A stretch of DNA of 64,000 nucleotides from Prostheceraeus crozeri (Eukaryota; Platyhelminthes; Polycladida; Euryleptidae), in the NCBI GenBank assembly GCA_907163375.1, contig CAJQUW010016182.1, forward strand, positions 1 to 64,000. Reading direction: 5' to 3'. The notes below the pieces were generated by a model. That model was not told the origin of the DNA. It worked only from the letters and a program-made list of their open reading frames with translations, and did no database searches. Made by a program: the position numbers and the translations under genes. This document shows positions 42,082 through 51,897 of the stretch, piece after piece (position 1 is the stretch's first letter; every line of letters begins with the position of its first letter).

Positions 42082-42228
42082 ATGAAGAAGCTATGTTGCA
42101 TCCCATGTTCAAAGTTGCCAAACATTCATGTGTCGTTGAACTGCTTAAGTGCATGTTGTAAAAGTGATTCATATAAGACGGCTCAAAAAAGTAGCAAAAG
42201 CAGGTCTCAACACACAAAAACACCCTAG
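42082..42228 (+). CDS. Small cysteine-rich ORF (Polinton 2)
   Basis: 48 residues with CCIPC near the N-terminus and NCLSACC in the middle, then a Ser/Lys-rich tail. It lies between the gene of unknown function and the integrase. Cys-rich micro-proteins occur in related elements, but I recognise no family; it may be chance. Confidence 0.35.
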   Translation: MKKLCCIPCSKLPNIHVSLNCLSACCKSDSYKTAQKSSKSRSQHTKTP

Positions 42229-42309
42229 CGGAAAAAAATACTGATACTTTGAGGCAAATAAACGATCCCTCTTAATAGACGACAGATGAACATCTGAAAT
42301 CAATTTACT

Positions 42310-43175
42310 ATAACCCAAAGCATTACGCAGGTTATGTTTCAGTGAAAAGGTTGTCACAAGCAAGTGCTTATTCACAGAAACAAGTGAACAGATGGTTAAA
42401 AGCTCAACCTGCATATACATTGCACACACAAGCTCGAAATTTGGCTGATGTTTCTTTACTAACTAGAAAGAATAAAGGCTATCTATCTCTTTCTCCTAAC
42501 TATCATTGACCTATTTTCTCGTTATGCTTGGGTTCAACCACTCAAGACAAAGCGTTCTGAAGACATGGCCGAGGCTTTCCAAAATATTTTCAGCGAAGGA
42601 CGCATTCCCACACGTATTGAGACTGATCAAGGGAATCATTGCGCTATTTCACTGCAAAAGTAACACAAAAGTGGACAGATGTATTACAAGATACTGTACA
42701 CGCTTACAATCATTCTGTTAATCGTATGATTGGACACAAACCTGCTGACATAACTCCAGACAGGGTGGATACAATCCGTGAAATCAATGCTAAACGTAAG
42801 CAACCATCACAAGGTAAACGTGACATTCAGGTTGGTGACAAAGTTCGCATTTCCAAGGTGAAAAGCGTATTTGCGAAAAGATATCTTCCAAATTGGACGG
42901 AAAAAATATTTACTGTCTCTGAGGTTAACAAGAAATTGAAGCCCACTACCTACAAGCCTCGTGATTATCATGGTGAAGAGATTGAAGGTAGTTTTTATCG
43001 TCATGAGATAACACCCATCACCAAAGAAGATGATGACTATATGGTTGAAAAGATACTTCGTCACCAAATGCGACAAGGGGAAAAGTGGAGCCTGGTGAAA
43101 TGGGCTGGCTATCCAAATTCAATGAACAGGTGGATTCGTCATTCTGACCTTTATCGTGTTAGTCAACGTTCCTAA
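42310..43175 (+). pseudogene. DDE integrase with C-terminal chromodomain (Polinton 2), broken
   Basis: N-terminal part with KRLSQASAYSQKQVNRWLK; catalytic region with LIDLFSRYAWVQPL-type sequence and RIETDQGN (second Asp motif); then YNHSVNRMIGHKPADIT, an SH3-like part (VGDKVRISKVKSVFAKRY, WTEKIFTVSEV), and a chromodomain at the end (YMVEKILRHQ, SLVKWAGY, NRWIRHSDL). Chromodomains direct integration to marked chromatin in other integrases. Broken in a few places, including loss of part of the catalytic core. The element 1 integrase lacks the chromodomain. Confidence 0.8.
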
Positions 43176-43216
43176 GCAAAGTAATGAATTGTGTAAATAT
43201 AAATAAATAAATACCT

Positions 43217-43606
43217 ATGGTTCAAACTGCTACGTTATATTCTGCCCCCTCCTATGCTAGTCATGGAGCTGGCTTTCCCGTTTATGCTGGATCGAGACGT
43301 CAAAAAGGGGGTAGTCTATTGGGTGCTGTCAAAAGTATGATGCTCTCCACTATTGCAAATGTGGGAAAATTAGCTTTAAAGGAAGCTGTAGGATTAGCAG
43401 CAGATGTAGCAAGTGATGCGCTTTCAGGAAGATTGTCGATTCGTGAATCGCTAAAGCGTCATCGAATACAGCGTTTGAAGAATGTCGGTAAGGCTGGTAT
43501 CAGGTCTGTCATCAGTCATATCAATCCACTCTCTACTTCAAGCAAACGTAAGCGAAGAGCATCTCGTATACTTCCTAGCAAACGCAGACGACGTGGACTG
43601 TTCTAA
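43217..43606 (+). CDS. Basic pVI/core-like virion protein (Polinton 2)
   Basis: 129 residues. After a Tyr/Ser-rich start come GGSLLGAVKSMML and an Ala/Leu amphipathic helix, then an Arg/Lys-rich C-terminus ending SKRRRRGLF. This layout (glycine-flanked amphipathic helix plus basic tail) is like adenovirus pVI and core proteins. It lies three bases before the capsid gene, as minor virion genes do in related elements. The frame is open. Confidence 0.55.
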   Translation: MVQTATLYSAPSYASHGAGFPVYAGSRRQKGGSLLGAVKSMMLSTIANVGKLALKEAVGLAADVASDALSGRLSIRESLKRHRIQRLKNVGKAGIRSVISHINPLSTSSKRKRRASRILPSKRRRRGLF

Positions 43607-44097
43607 ATATGGAATGTGAAACCTCATCCCTTTGCTTGTTTGATAGAACACCTATACAGACGTACATCATTAGAAATTATGTATTCATTCGTTATCCACA
43701 GACAAGTATCGATTCCGGTTGTGTCATTGAGTTTTTAATACCAGGAAATGATGCTGAGTACATCGATGTAAATGACATCAATATACATGTTAAGTTTAAG
43801 ATAGTAAATAAGGACGGTACAAACCTTGATGATAAGGACAAAGTAGCGGTGAATAACTTGGCAATAGCAACGCTCTTCAAGGATGTATCATTGACCATTG
43901 GTGAAACTCGGGTTGAAGGTGGTCAACACAGTTATCCCTATCTCGGTTATTTTTCAACAGTCATGCAGTTCCAGCCACATGCACAGAAGAGTCACATGGC
44001 TGTTATGGGTTGGTGTAAAGATTTTTTGATAGTGACAAAAACAAGGGATTTGTCACTCGTGAAAAGTGGACTGCAGAAAGTAGGGTGTGTGAATTAT

Positions 44098-46611
44098 CAC
44101 TAGAAAGGCGGCGTCATTTTTGACGCTTTCGATTTTTAAATCTGTCCTGCACTGTTGTATTATCATGAATCAGGATAATATCAGGTGACTTTTCCTAATT
44201 CCTATAGACGATGACTTGAGTCCTAGTTAGCTGCCATTTCCTACTTAAAATCTTAGAGATTTATTAAATTTACTTAAAAGCACGGCTGGCGTCAAAAATG
44301 ACGCCGTCAGTTATCAGATTGAAAAAGTCATTATATATTCCACATCATTTTGTTCACCGGTGTTTACGATTTCGTACCTCATCACTAAAGATCATAAACA
44401 ACGTCATAGTAGTTCATAACAATATGTTTTGATTGCATAAACAAAAAATCAAGCACAGTCAACACAGGTGCACCTAACATATTTCTCTTTCCTTGCCATG
44501 CACACACCACAGCACAACTTTCTACAAACACTGCAGACTGTGTTTGTTTTGTTGTGGTGAGCACTCACTTCACAATTTCGCCTTTTTGATGGGGATGGTG
44601 CAGCCCAATCACGAAGAGTTTGCGGTACTGACGTTTTGTTGAAAGAACACAGCTGTTCGCCAAGTTGTAGCATGAATGACTGGCGAGGTAATTGATCATT
44701 CACACATTTCTTGTAAAGGATCCACGAATTGATGATCGAAATGTCGAGAATGTTATAAAAGACGGTGATGGGCCATCGCCGAGTCTGAGCCTTTGTGGTA
44801 TACTTTCGCGTCATAGAGTCCATAACATCCACTCCAGCCTTTGTAGAATTGTAGAATGCGATGGGCTCCGGCAATTTCTTGTCATTGTCCTGAATCTTGC
44901 AGGAATCATGCAAGGATGACAGTAGAACAACCATGTTTTTTTTCTTTCCCTTGTACGCAACAAGTGTAATTGGTTTGTCATCGAGCTTGTACGCATCACA
45001 ACTGTACAGATCCATTGACGACTCGCGTGTAAGCACCCGACGTGGTATTTCTCTCCTTGTACGCCTTATCGTACCAACAATGGTAGTGTCTACCTTTATG
45101 AGATCCTCGGCCAGGGTTTTCGAAGTAAAGAAGTTGTCAGTGGTGACGTTGTATACCTTCCGAATATATGGCAACATCAGCCTGAGCACAACGTGTTGAC
45201 CCAGTTGTCCTTCGTGGTCTTCTTTGCCGAGATAGGGGAATCCATTCAGAACGAAGGTGCTTTCTACTTCACATAGAATCCAAAACTTTATGCCGAACTT
45301 GTCGGGCTTGTTCTGCATGTACACAATGAATGGCATCGAACCCGGCATGGCAACAACTGCTCATCCACGGTGAGATTCTGCTGTGGAATGTAAGTACTTT
45401 GACTGTTCTCGAATAATCGATCCCATAACTGAGAGATGAGTCCAAATCTATCACTCCTCACTCTGTCCTTCCTTTGTCCTTTGTCATCGAATCGCAAGTA
45501 ACGCATAATGGAACGGAATCGGTCACGAGAAATAGTGTTCATCACAATGGGAAGGTCCCACTTCTTGTTCCACAACATGTCCGCGTCAAATTTCGAAGCT
45601 GTAGTAGCACCGCGAATAATCAGAATTCCGAGGAAAGCAAGAAATTCAGATTTGTCGATAGACCATGCATCGTTACCTTGACGACGAGCCTCCGTAATTG
45701 TATGTTTGATGACGCAATTGATCATAGCATCGTCGAATATCAAGTTGAAGGCAGAAAAGAAATTATCAGAGTCAATCTCACGACGGGTCCGTGACTTACA
45801 GCCTGCTGATGATTTGAAGACATTTCGCACTGGTCGTCTTCCACTGCTGAGATCACTTGTAGAATCCTGCAATAACGTCCACTTGCTTTCGTCCTTTCCA
45901 AGAAGTCCTGTTGTGTCAGGCTGATTTCCAACAATGTCAGATGTTTCTTCATCATCAGTATCACTACTGCCATCAATCGAAGGATCACATAATGAATTAT
46001 CACAATCACCATCCGGAATATCCAGATGTGCACGGTGATCGAGTTCTTCTTCACCTTCAGAGCAGTCCGACGGAATATTTGTCAAGCGTCTTATTGCTTC
46101 TTGAGATGCCTCTCTCTTCGTTCGCCGCATGATACAAGACAGTCTGATGTTAAAATAGAGGACATTAGCCTTACCGTTAGATGAGTAACTCTGACGCGTT
46201 TCGATGGCTGCTGTGTTCCTGGTGTAGTCATATTGATTTCGATCACGCCTCTGAATAACAAAGTGACTGTACATCGCCAACGCCTCACTCGACAATGCAC
46301 ACATTGTATGCAAGGTGATACACACATGCAGAAGCAAGTATCCCATGATAGCGCGCGTCGATCGGAGATGCAAGATGCATCCAGAGGTACAAGGTGTGTG
46401 TAAGAAAGTAGCCATAGTTTGCAATTGATTTGTAATATGTATTAATGCTGAATTACGATAGTAAATGTCATCTAATTATAATCAGAAAAGCCTACAAACC
46501 AGAAGAAATGTTTCCTGGCATGTAATATGAAATACAGGATAAATTATCGAAAGGCGTCAAAAATGACGCCAGCCGCGCTTTTCAGTAGTTTAATTTTCAG
46601 CCTTTCTAGTG
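44098..46611. mobile_element. piggyBac-family element, 2514 bp, flanked by TTAT
   Basis: Ends CACTAGAAAGG and CCTTTCTAGTG, close to the piggyBac-type CCCTAGAAAG tip. Flanks are TTAT on both sides (44094-44097, 46612-46615) instead of the usual TTAA. Near-palindromic GGCGTCAAAAATGACGCC blocks occur at 44288-44305 and 46553-46570, with a shorter one at 44111-44126. It encodes a transposase on the minus strand. Inserted in the capsid gene of Polinton 2, so younger than it. Confidence 0.95.
44449..46130 (-). pseudogene. piggyBac transposase, one frameshift
   Basis: Likely start at 46130 (MRRTKREASQEAIRRL). An acidic N-terminal region (SIDGSSDTDDEETSD) precedes the core (NFFSAFNLIFDDAMI, EFLAFLGILIIRG). 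Catalytic Asp residues: LTVDEQLLP, VTTDNFFTS, KAGVDVMDSM. The C-terminus is a Cys-rich finger (CSVCRKLCCGVC, CTCVDC), as in piggyBac enzymes. Two overlapping minus-strand frames (ending at 45288 and starting at 45348) mean one small indel near 45345-45365, just after the first Asp motif; otherwise the enzyme of about 560 residues is complete. Confidence 0.9.
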
Positions 46612-47396
46612 TTATATGGTCCCCTATACTTGGAATTTTTCCGTCAATCACGTTTCTTAATGTCAAAAGTAGACATGCGAGTTCATCTCTTGCCGAATGA
46701 TCCTAAATTTGTATTGAATACTTATGGAGCAAAGACTGAATTTAAGATTGTGTTTAAAAATGTTAGACTTCATGTGCGACGAATGACAGTGAATCCTTCG
46801 GTGATTAATGGTCACGAGATGGGTTTGAGGAAGTGTGACGCTCTTTATGATGTAAATCATACTGAGATCCATAGTTTCACCATTCCTCGTGCGCAAAAGA
46901 GCTTTGTTAAAGATAGTTTGTTTCCTATGCAATCACCAAAAATGATCATTGTGGGATTGATTGCAAATGATGCATACAGTGGTAATATATCGAAGAATTC
47001 CCTCAACTTTGAACACTTCGGTTTAAATCAAATCGGATTGTATCGTGATACTGATTGCATTCCTGGTACTCCTTTTTGCCCAGACTTTACTAATAGGCAT
47101 TATTCTTGCTCATATCAAAATACTATGGAGACATTTAAATACTGGAATACTGATGAGACCAATGGTTTGACCTATGATGAATTTGCTAAAGGTTATACAC
47201 TTTATGCATTTGATTTGACAGCAAACAATGAAGCAGGTGCTTCTTATCGTCCGGGCACTGCCACGAGGGGTCTTAAACTAGAATTCTTTCTTGAAAAAGA
47301 TTTGACGAAAACAGTCAATGTACTCATCTATGCTGTGTTCGATTCCACCATTCGAATTAACAGGCTCCGTGACGCTTTCGCTTCTTATACAAGTTA

Positions 47397-47858
47397 TTGA
47401 GTTGGTTATCTGATGCAGATCTAGAGAGAGTCGTTCAAGAACATGGTGATGAACGCATTGTTGCAGCATTTCGAGGTGTGTTTTTCATCAATAATCTGCC
47501 CACAGTTTTATCAAAACCACCCCCATTCATTATCATGAATACTGATACAGCACACTTAACCGGCAAACACTGGAAAGTTTTATTTATTGATAAAAACTGT
47601 TGCGGTGAAATCTTTGATTCATAGGCCTTCCCAAACTGTGATTATGTTACACGCTTCATGAACCGTCATTCACGAAAATGGATTCGCAATGCTTTGGCCT
47701 ATCAACATCCCTTGTTTTCAACATGTGGAGCCTATGCCCTCTACTTTGTAATGCAGCGACTGCATTATGACTCTTTACATGACATTTGTAAACATTTTTC
47801 ACATGATACCCTTGTCGATGAAAAGCTCATTCGTAACTTTTATAAAAGCCTTCAATAA
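47397..47858 (+). pseudogene. Adenain-like protease (Polinton 2), broken
   Basis: LSDADLERVVQEHGD, VFFINNLPTVL, then the His motif KHWKVLFID and a following acidic FDS, RFMNRHSRKW, and the nucleophile Cys in STCGAYALYFVMQRL. This is the C48/adenain pattern, the virion maturation protease. It overlaps the capsid gene end by four bases. It is longer than the element 1 protease. Broken, with catalytic motifs kept. Confidence 0.8.
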
Positions 47859-47975
47859 ATATGTACGATTAAAATTTGTTTTCTTTATCATACCTCGATG
47901 GAAAAGTAGATGATGTGATTGAATATGTTGTATTTAGTCATCAAACATGAATAGGTAGAGATAAGAAGACATTGT

Positions 47976-48308
47976 TCACTTGTCACGCTCATGCTCATGA
48001 GTGTTGGTTTGTTGAAGGTAAGTCATTATGCGAGGATGTATACGTTCTCTATACTTGTTCCAACTTGAGGATGTAAAATGTATAGCACCATATTGATCAT
48101 GAAGAGCAATGAAATCTTGTGGAATGATGAATAGACGTCCACCTAGAGGGATATAGTACATTGGATGATGCATTACATGTAAAGCATCGTGGAGGTTATC
48201 CATTTGAAAAGGTGATAAACTTATTTTAACTTGTCGATCAGTATCGTAAAAGTTAATGCGTCGAGCCTTCCATGTAGCGTGATACTGAGAAGAGTACTTG
48301 GCAATCAT
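47976..48308 (-). CDS. Hypothetical protein (Polinton 2)
   Basis: About 110 residues from MIAKYSSQYHATWKARRI (an upstream ATG at 48329 is possible). SLSPFQMDNLHDALHVMHHP and YIPLGGRLFIIPQDF suggest an alpha/beta protein; the C-terminus is polar. It is the only minus-strand gene in the middle of the element. No family recognised. Confidence 0.4.
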   Translation of the reverse strand: MIAKYSSQYHATWKARRINFYDTDRQVKISLSPFQMDNLHDALHVMHHPMYYIPLGGRLFIIPQDFIALHDQYGAIHFTSSSWNKYRERIHPRIMTYLQQTNTHEHERDK

Positions 48309-48373
48309 GGTTAGTTTTAGACAAAGCAAAATTTTTGCTTAGTCTTCTCGTTTAAGCAAAGCATTCATAAGAA

Positions 48374-48571
48374 ATGGACGACGTTATGTTAGGATTCATC
48401 ATCATATTATCATTTGCAATAGTGACATTAGCGGGACGAGGATTGGATGATGCAGTTCGTCTGATCAAATCACCTATTCATGCAACAAGACCTATTGAAG
48501 ATGTAATTCTTTCCGACATTGCCAATCCTTTGGAAAATCATGCTTACAATTTTCAGATTTTACGTCAGTGA
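48374..48571 (+). CDS. Small protein with N-terminal membrane segment (Polinton 2)
   Basis: 65 residues: MDDVMLGFIIILSFAIVTLA is a likely transmembrane helix or uncleaved signal, followed by a polar part. It ends immediately before the nuclease-like ORF on the same strand and may belong to the same gene. Function unknown. Confidence 0.45.
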   Translation: MDDVMLGFIIILSFAIVTLAGRGLDDAVRLIKSPIHATRPIEDVILSDIANPLENHAYNFQILRQ

Positions 48572-48940
48572 ATGGGTCATGTGTGGGAAATGGTGTTAAC
48601 AGATTATGGCTTTAAGCGATCGCCTGTAGGCGGCATCGATTTGATCAATCCTGTACGTCGCATTGCAATGGAATTAAAAAATAGCTGTCGTGTGAGCTCA
48701 TCAATGAAACGTGAAATATTTCGTGCTCTTCCAGATTTTAGATGTAGAAGACCAAGATATCAAGTAATATTTGGTTGCATCAACTATCGCAATATGAAAG
48801 AAGGCGGTACAAGCATACATAGGGGAGTACATTATGTGATAGGACAATCACTCTTAACCAAATTCCTGGGACGACAGAAAGTGTCTACTGTGAACAGATT
48901 GAAAGCAGCAGTTCGTTATGTCATGCAACATAACGTTTAA
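48572..48940 (+). CDS. PD-(D/E)XK nuclease-like protein (Polinton 2)
   Basis: 122 residues: WEMVLTDYG, then GGIDLINPVRRIAMELKNS, which gives the Asp...Glu-x-Lys core of the PD-(D/E)XK fold, then SSSMKREIF and RYQVIFGCIN. A Ser-rich loop after ELKN and a GCIN/GVIN strand are shared with some type II restriction-enzyme-like and phage nucleases. It could resolve replication intermediates or cut competing DNA (inference). The upstream small ORF on the same strand may be its N-terminal part. Confidence 0.6.
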   Translation: MGHVWEMVLTDYGFKRSPVGGIDLINPVRRIAMELKNSCRVSSSMKREIFRALPDFRCRRPRYQVIFGCINYRNMKEGGTSIHRGVHYVIGQSLLTKFLGRQKVSTVNRLKAAVRYVMQHNV

Positions 48941-48970
48941 GCAAACGACGCTTTATGTTGATACTTTAAC

Positions 48971-50605
48971 ATGGAGTCTACAGCAGTGTTTTCCAGTAAC
49001 GCTCAACCTGAGCGATATAAAAATACAGCTGCCGAGTTTGAGACTGATTTAACACAGCCGATTGAATTAAATGGTGATTGGGAAGTGGCCCTGCAAGATT
49101 TGAGCTATGTGAATAATATAAGAACCATTGCATATGAAGAGATTACTTTAGGCACTGCAACGAATCAAGACTTGTACTTTCCAAAACTAGAGCGAAATGA
49201 TAAAGTACATACCTACAACTTGAATGAGCATGCAGCAGAAAGGAATTCTATTCCTACAGTAAACACCCGTCGGGGAAAGCGAGCTGTTGATGAGATTGTA
49301 AATTGCCCTACTTTAATTATCACTGCAGATACAGACATACCCATTGCTAAAAATGCTTCACCACTGAAATGTGAGCAACCTACAAACCCATCATTCCGTC
49401 ATCGTTTAGAGCAATCATACTATTATATGAAAATTCAACGCCTATTGAATGTTATGAATGATTTGGCAAAGGATCTATGGTTCTGGCAAATGGATCCAAA
49501 TCTACATAAAGTTACCCTCTACATGAGACCGACTACTATTTCCCATGGATTTTATGTGAGAGGAGCTCTGCAAAAGATATTGAATCTTAAATCACGCTTC
49601 TTTCTACCTATCACAAAATTTTCAGAAGTAAAAGGAGGCGGTGCCTTCCCTTTGAGAGCTGAAGTGTCCATGAAAGTATCAAAGCAGATTAAGAAATATC
49701 CAAATTGGCAAAGGAAAAAAGTTAATATTACCCTACTTCTCCTTGATCGCATGCATGAGCGCTTTGTGCTTTTTAAATATTGTACTGTTGATGACTTGAT
49801 CAAACAGGTAAATGAAATAAAGGAATTATCTATGTCCATCACTCGAGCACACAATAAAACAAGGACTGATTTCCAAAATGATTATGAGCATTCACACATT
49901 GGATTTGTTCACATCAATTCTAAATTTCGCGATTTGCTGTCTTTGAATGCAGACGTCTTATGGTCACACCATGAATGGAGGAATGTGAAAATAACATCTG
50001 AACAGCAATTCGATTGTGGAATGGTCCTTTATTTCAAACGCACAGACCCTGTTTTACGTCCCAGTCATACATGGAAGCCAAATGAAAAGTTACCGATACC
50101 TCCAAAGCATTATAGTAATGGCTATGATGTTTGCACATACTTGAACAAGGGTGTATCAAATCTACACTCATATCATCTTGACTATGATCCCAAAGCAAAT
50201 AGATTCTGTATCAGTGTATATTGTAAAACGGTCATTCACATTTCAAAAGTGTTAACAAAGATTTTAGGATTCAAACGTGACATATTCTACGACGAGAAGT
50301 ACTGTCGCTCAACATCCTTGCTCGATATGAATATCAATCACTTTTACATTTACACTAACTTTATCCATTCAACACAAGTTGGTGGTCAAATGGTTCCCCT
50401 TTTAAGATATATTCCTATTGACAGTGGCGACCTTGGTGTGACCATGCACAGGGAGTTCCTGATGAAGGTATACATTCCAGTCAGTGTATCACGATTATCC
50501 CATTGCAAATTTGGTATCTATGATGATAGTGGTAATCCTATTCAATTCATTGGTGGTCGTACTGTCTTAACACTTCATTTTCGTCAGATAACATCAAATC
50601 ATTAA
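48971..50605 (+). CDS. Minor capsid (penton-like) protein (Polinton 2)
   Basis: A 544-residue intact ORF, the longest in the element. The N-terminus VFSSNAQPERYKNTAAEF and PIELNGDWEVALQDLSY match a widely found Polinton protein starting with a Ser-Asn/Tyr-x-N-T pattern and a PI-x-L-x-G-x-WEVAL motif. The C-terminus (SVSRLSHCKFGIYDDSGNPI, VLTLHFRQ) is the typical ending. This family is thought to be the penton-type minor capsid protein, with a jelly roll; that is from family knowledge, not from this sequence alone. A KRAVDEIV stretch in the first third may be a protease-cleaved linker. Confidence 0.65.
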   Translation: MESTAVFSSNAQPERYKNTAAEFETDLTQPIELNGDWEVALQDLSYVNNIRTIAYEEITLGTATNQDLYFPKLERNDKVHTYNLNEHAAERNSIPTVNTRRGKRAVDEIVNCPTLIITADTDIPIAKNASPLKCEQPTNPSFRHRLEQSYYYMKIQRLLNVMNDLAKDLWFWQMDPNLHKVTLYMRPTTISHGFYVRGALQKILNLKSRFFLPITKFSEVKGGGAFPLRAEVSMKVSKQIKKYPNWQRKKVNITLLLLDRMHERFVLFKYCTVDDLIKQVNEIKELSMSITRAHNKTRTDFQNDYEHSHIGFVHINSKFRDLLSLNADVLWSHHEWRNVKITSEQQFDCGMVLYFKRTDPVLRPSHTWKPNEKLPIPPKHYSNGYDVCTYLNKGVSNLHSYHLDYDPKANRFCISVYCKTVIHISKVLTKILGFKRDIFYDEKYCRSTSLLDMNINHFYIYTNFIHSTQVGGQMVPLLRYIPIDSGDLGVTMHREFLMKVYIPVSVSRLSHCKFGIYDDSGNPIQFIGGRTVLTLHFRQITSNH

Positions 50606-50719
50606 ATTTGTATGTTGCGTGGGGCGCAGTCAATGTTTTTTCTTTCTTGATTAGGTGGCCGTTAAGGCCGTGGTCTCATAAAGACCGTTTGGAGCATTCT
50701 CTGGTGTCATCAAGGTTTT
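50606..50719. other. Spacer with palindromes after the penton-like gene
   Basis: Contains GGTGGCCGTTAAGGCCGTGG and GTGGTCTCATAAAGACC-like inverted words; perhaps a 3'-end signal for the two convergent genes. Confidence 0.35.
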
Positions 50720-50899
50720 TCACTCCTGAAAGTCAGCCTCGTTTAAGAAAGGCTCACTCTCAACCGTTTGTAGAGTGAGGTGCTTGCAGCCTTCAATCAT
50801 TTGTCTCTCTTCCTCTTTTTGTAGAAACTTTCTCTCAACTTCCTTCTTCGTAGGAGTTGAGCTAGCAAGAGGTGTGAATGTTTCCTCTGTATCGGACAT
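50720..50899 (-). CDS. Small acidic/basic protein (Polinton 2, minus strand)
   Basis: 59 residues from MSDTEETFTPLASSTPTKK (start at 50899), with a Lys/Glu helix (VERKFLQKEEERQMIEG). A longer frame to 51034 exists, but the internal ATG fits the TATA box (TTTATATA on the plus strand at 50931-50938) about 39 bases upstream. Divergent from the gene at 51055. Unknown function; its setting suggests an early gene. Confidence 0.5.
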   Translation of the reverse strand: MSDTEETFTPLASSTPTKKEVERKFLQKEEERQMIEGCKHLTLQTVESEPFLNEADFQE

Positions 50900-50930
50900 G
50901 ACTATGATAGTGAAATGAAAGACACTCTTC

Positions 50931-51017
50931 TTTATATATGAGAATGATGCATTGTGATTGATAAATGGCTGTCGTCCAATGAGAGAGCGCGAAGCAGGGA
51001 GAGAGAATCTATATAAG
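50931..51017. promoter_or_regulatory. Divergent TATA promoters of Polinton 2
   Basis: TATATAAA for the minus-strand gene (complement at 50931-50938) and TATATAAG for the plus-strand gene (51010-51017), each about 40-45 bases from its ATG. A GAGAGAGCGCG word lies between. Confidence 0.6.
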
Positions 51018-51054
51018 TGCGGTGCAATGACCATTTCCTCATAATATCATTAAA

Positions 51055-51480
51055 ATGAATACACCGCCGAATACCTATGCCCTACTCATGCCCAATGCTC
51101 CACGCCAAAGGCAAGTGAAAACTATTTACGATGGCGAGGTCGAGCCGCTACAGTTGGATGAGGAAACCATCATCATCATTTCCGACGATGAAATAGTGAG
51201 CAATGAAAAGGACATTACTGATACAATCAGGGCTGCCTTCCTGAGTGTGTCTCCAAAGGACGTTATGATAGAGCGATGTGTTGAGACTCTCCGGAGCTGG
51301 CTAGACCTCTTCTTTCCTTCTATTCAGCCCCGCAATCAAGAAGAGTTTGACTTGGTAGACGTAATGTACCGTCTTATTACAAAGCGTATTGCTTTTATTT
51401 CTTTTTTAATAAATGTGTATCATGACAGTGTTGTTTTTCCTTCATATAAACTACATGGCTTCGAAATGATCATCGAGTAA
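51055..51480 (+). CDS. Protein with SUMO-interaction-like motif (Polinton 2)
   Basis: 141 residues starting MNTPPNTYALLMPNAPRQ. Residues about 37-50 read EETIIIISDDEIV: four hydrophobic residues followed by Ser and acidic residues, the classic SUMO-interacting motif. The rest is helical (VETLRSWLDLFFP, VDVMYRLITKRIAF). Such motifs let viral proteins engage host SUMO pathways. TATA box 45 bases upstream. The frame is open although many other genes of the element are broken. Family not recognised. Confidence 0.5.
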   Translation: MNTPPNTYALLMPNAPRQRQVKTIYDGEVEPLQLDEETIIIISDDEIVSNEKDITDTIRAAFLSVSPKDVMIERCVETLRSWLDLFFPSIQPRNQEEFDLVDVMYRLITKRIAFISFLINVYHDSVVFPSYKLHGFEMIIE

Positions 51481-51558
51481 GCATATAGTCGATTGGAAGC
51501 TATTGTTAGAATAAGATATCCTATCATCTAGACACTTAACATAGTTACTAGAAATTAT

Positions 51559-51897
51559 TCAACATATGAAAAATGATTTTAGGTGAAACAATTGAAGCAA
51601 CTTTTCATCTTCAAATAATTTCAAATGATGATGAATGTCAGGAATCCCGCTGAGAGAGACTCTTAATCTCTCTATGTCAGCGGAATCGACCTCCTCTACT
51701 ACCACCCGAATGTCAGAGGGCGGTATATACCCCCACTCTGTTGAGTCGGTATCATCATCGGCAGCCGATGAACCATTTCGAGCAAGATTGTTCCACAATC
51801 TCTCTTGCTTTTCCATCTGCAAAAACTCTTTAAATAAATTTCTCGGCTTTAACCGAGGCTTGTCAGGAGAGCTGACTAGCATGTTTGGTGTCTGCAT
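51559..51897 (-). CDS. TIR-encoded acidic protein, right copy (Polinton 2)
   Basis: From MQTPNMLVSSPDKPRLKP at 51897: the same protein as 38493-38768, but with a longer C-terminus (VSLSGIPDIHHHLKLF) because the right TIR lacks the 750-bp insert. The TATA box is at 51935-51942 (complement), 45 bases upstream, as in the left copy. Few differences between the copies. Confidence 0.55.
   Translation of the reverse strand: MQTPNMLVSSPDKPRLKPRNLFKEFLQMEKQERLWNNLARNGSSAADDDTDSTEWGYIPPSDIRVVVEEVDSADIERLRVSLSGIPDIHHHLKLFEDEKLLQLFHLKSFFIC

Larger units (their letters stand above)
43609..47400 (+). pseudogene. Major capsid protein (Polinton 2), split by piggyBac
   Basis: The left part (43609 to 44097) starts MECETSSLCLFDRTPIQ and has a beta-rich first jelly-roll segment (INIHVKFKIVNKDG, SLTIGETRVEGG). 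The right part (46612 to 47400) has GPLYLEFFRQSRFL, VDMRVHLLPNDPKF, FKNVRLHVRRM and a C-terminal NVLIYAVFDSTIRIN. These are features of the double-jelly-roll capsid of Polintons. A piggyBac element separates the parts. It follows the pVI-like gene and precedes the protease, the standard virion module. Confidence 0.8.
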
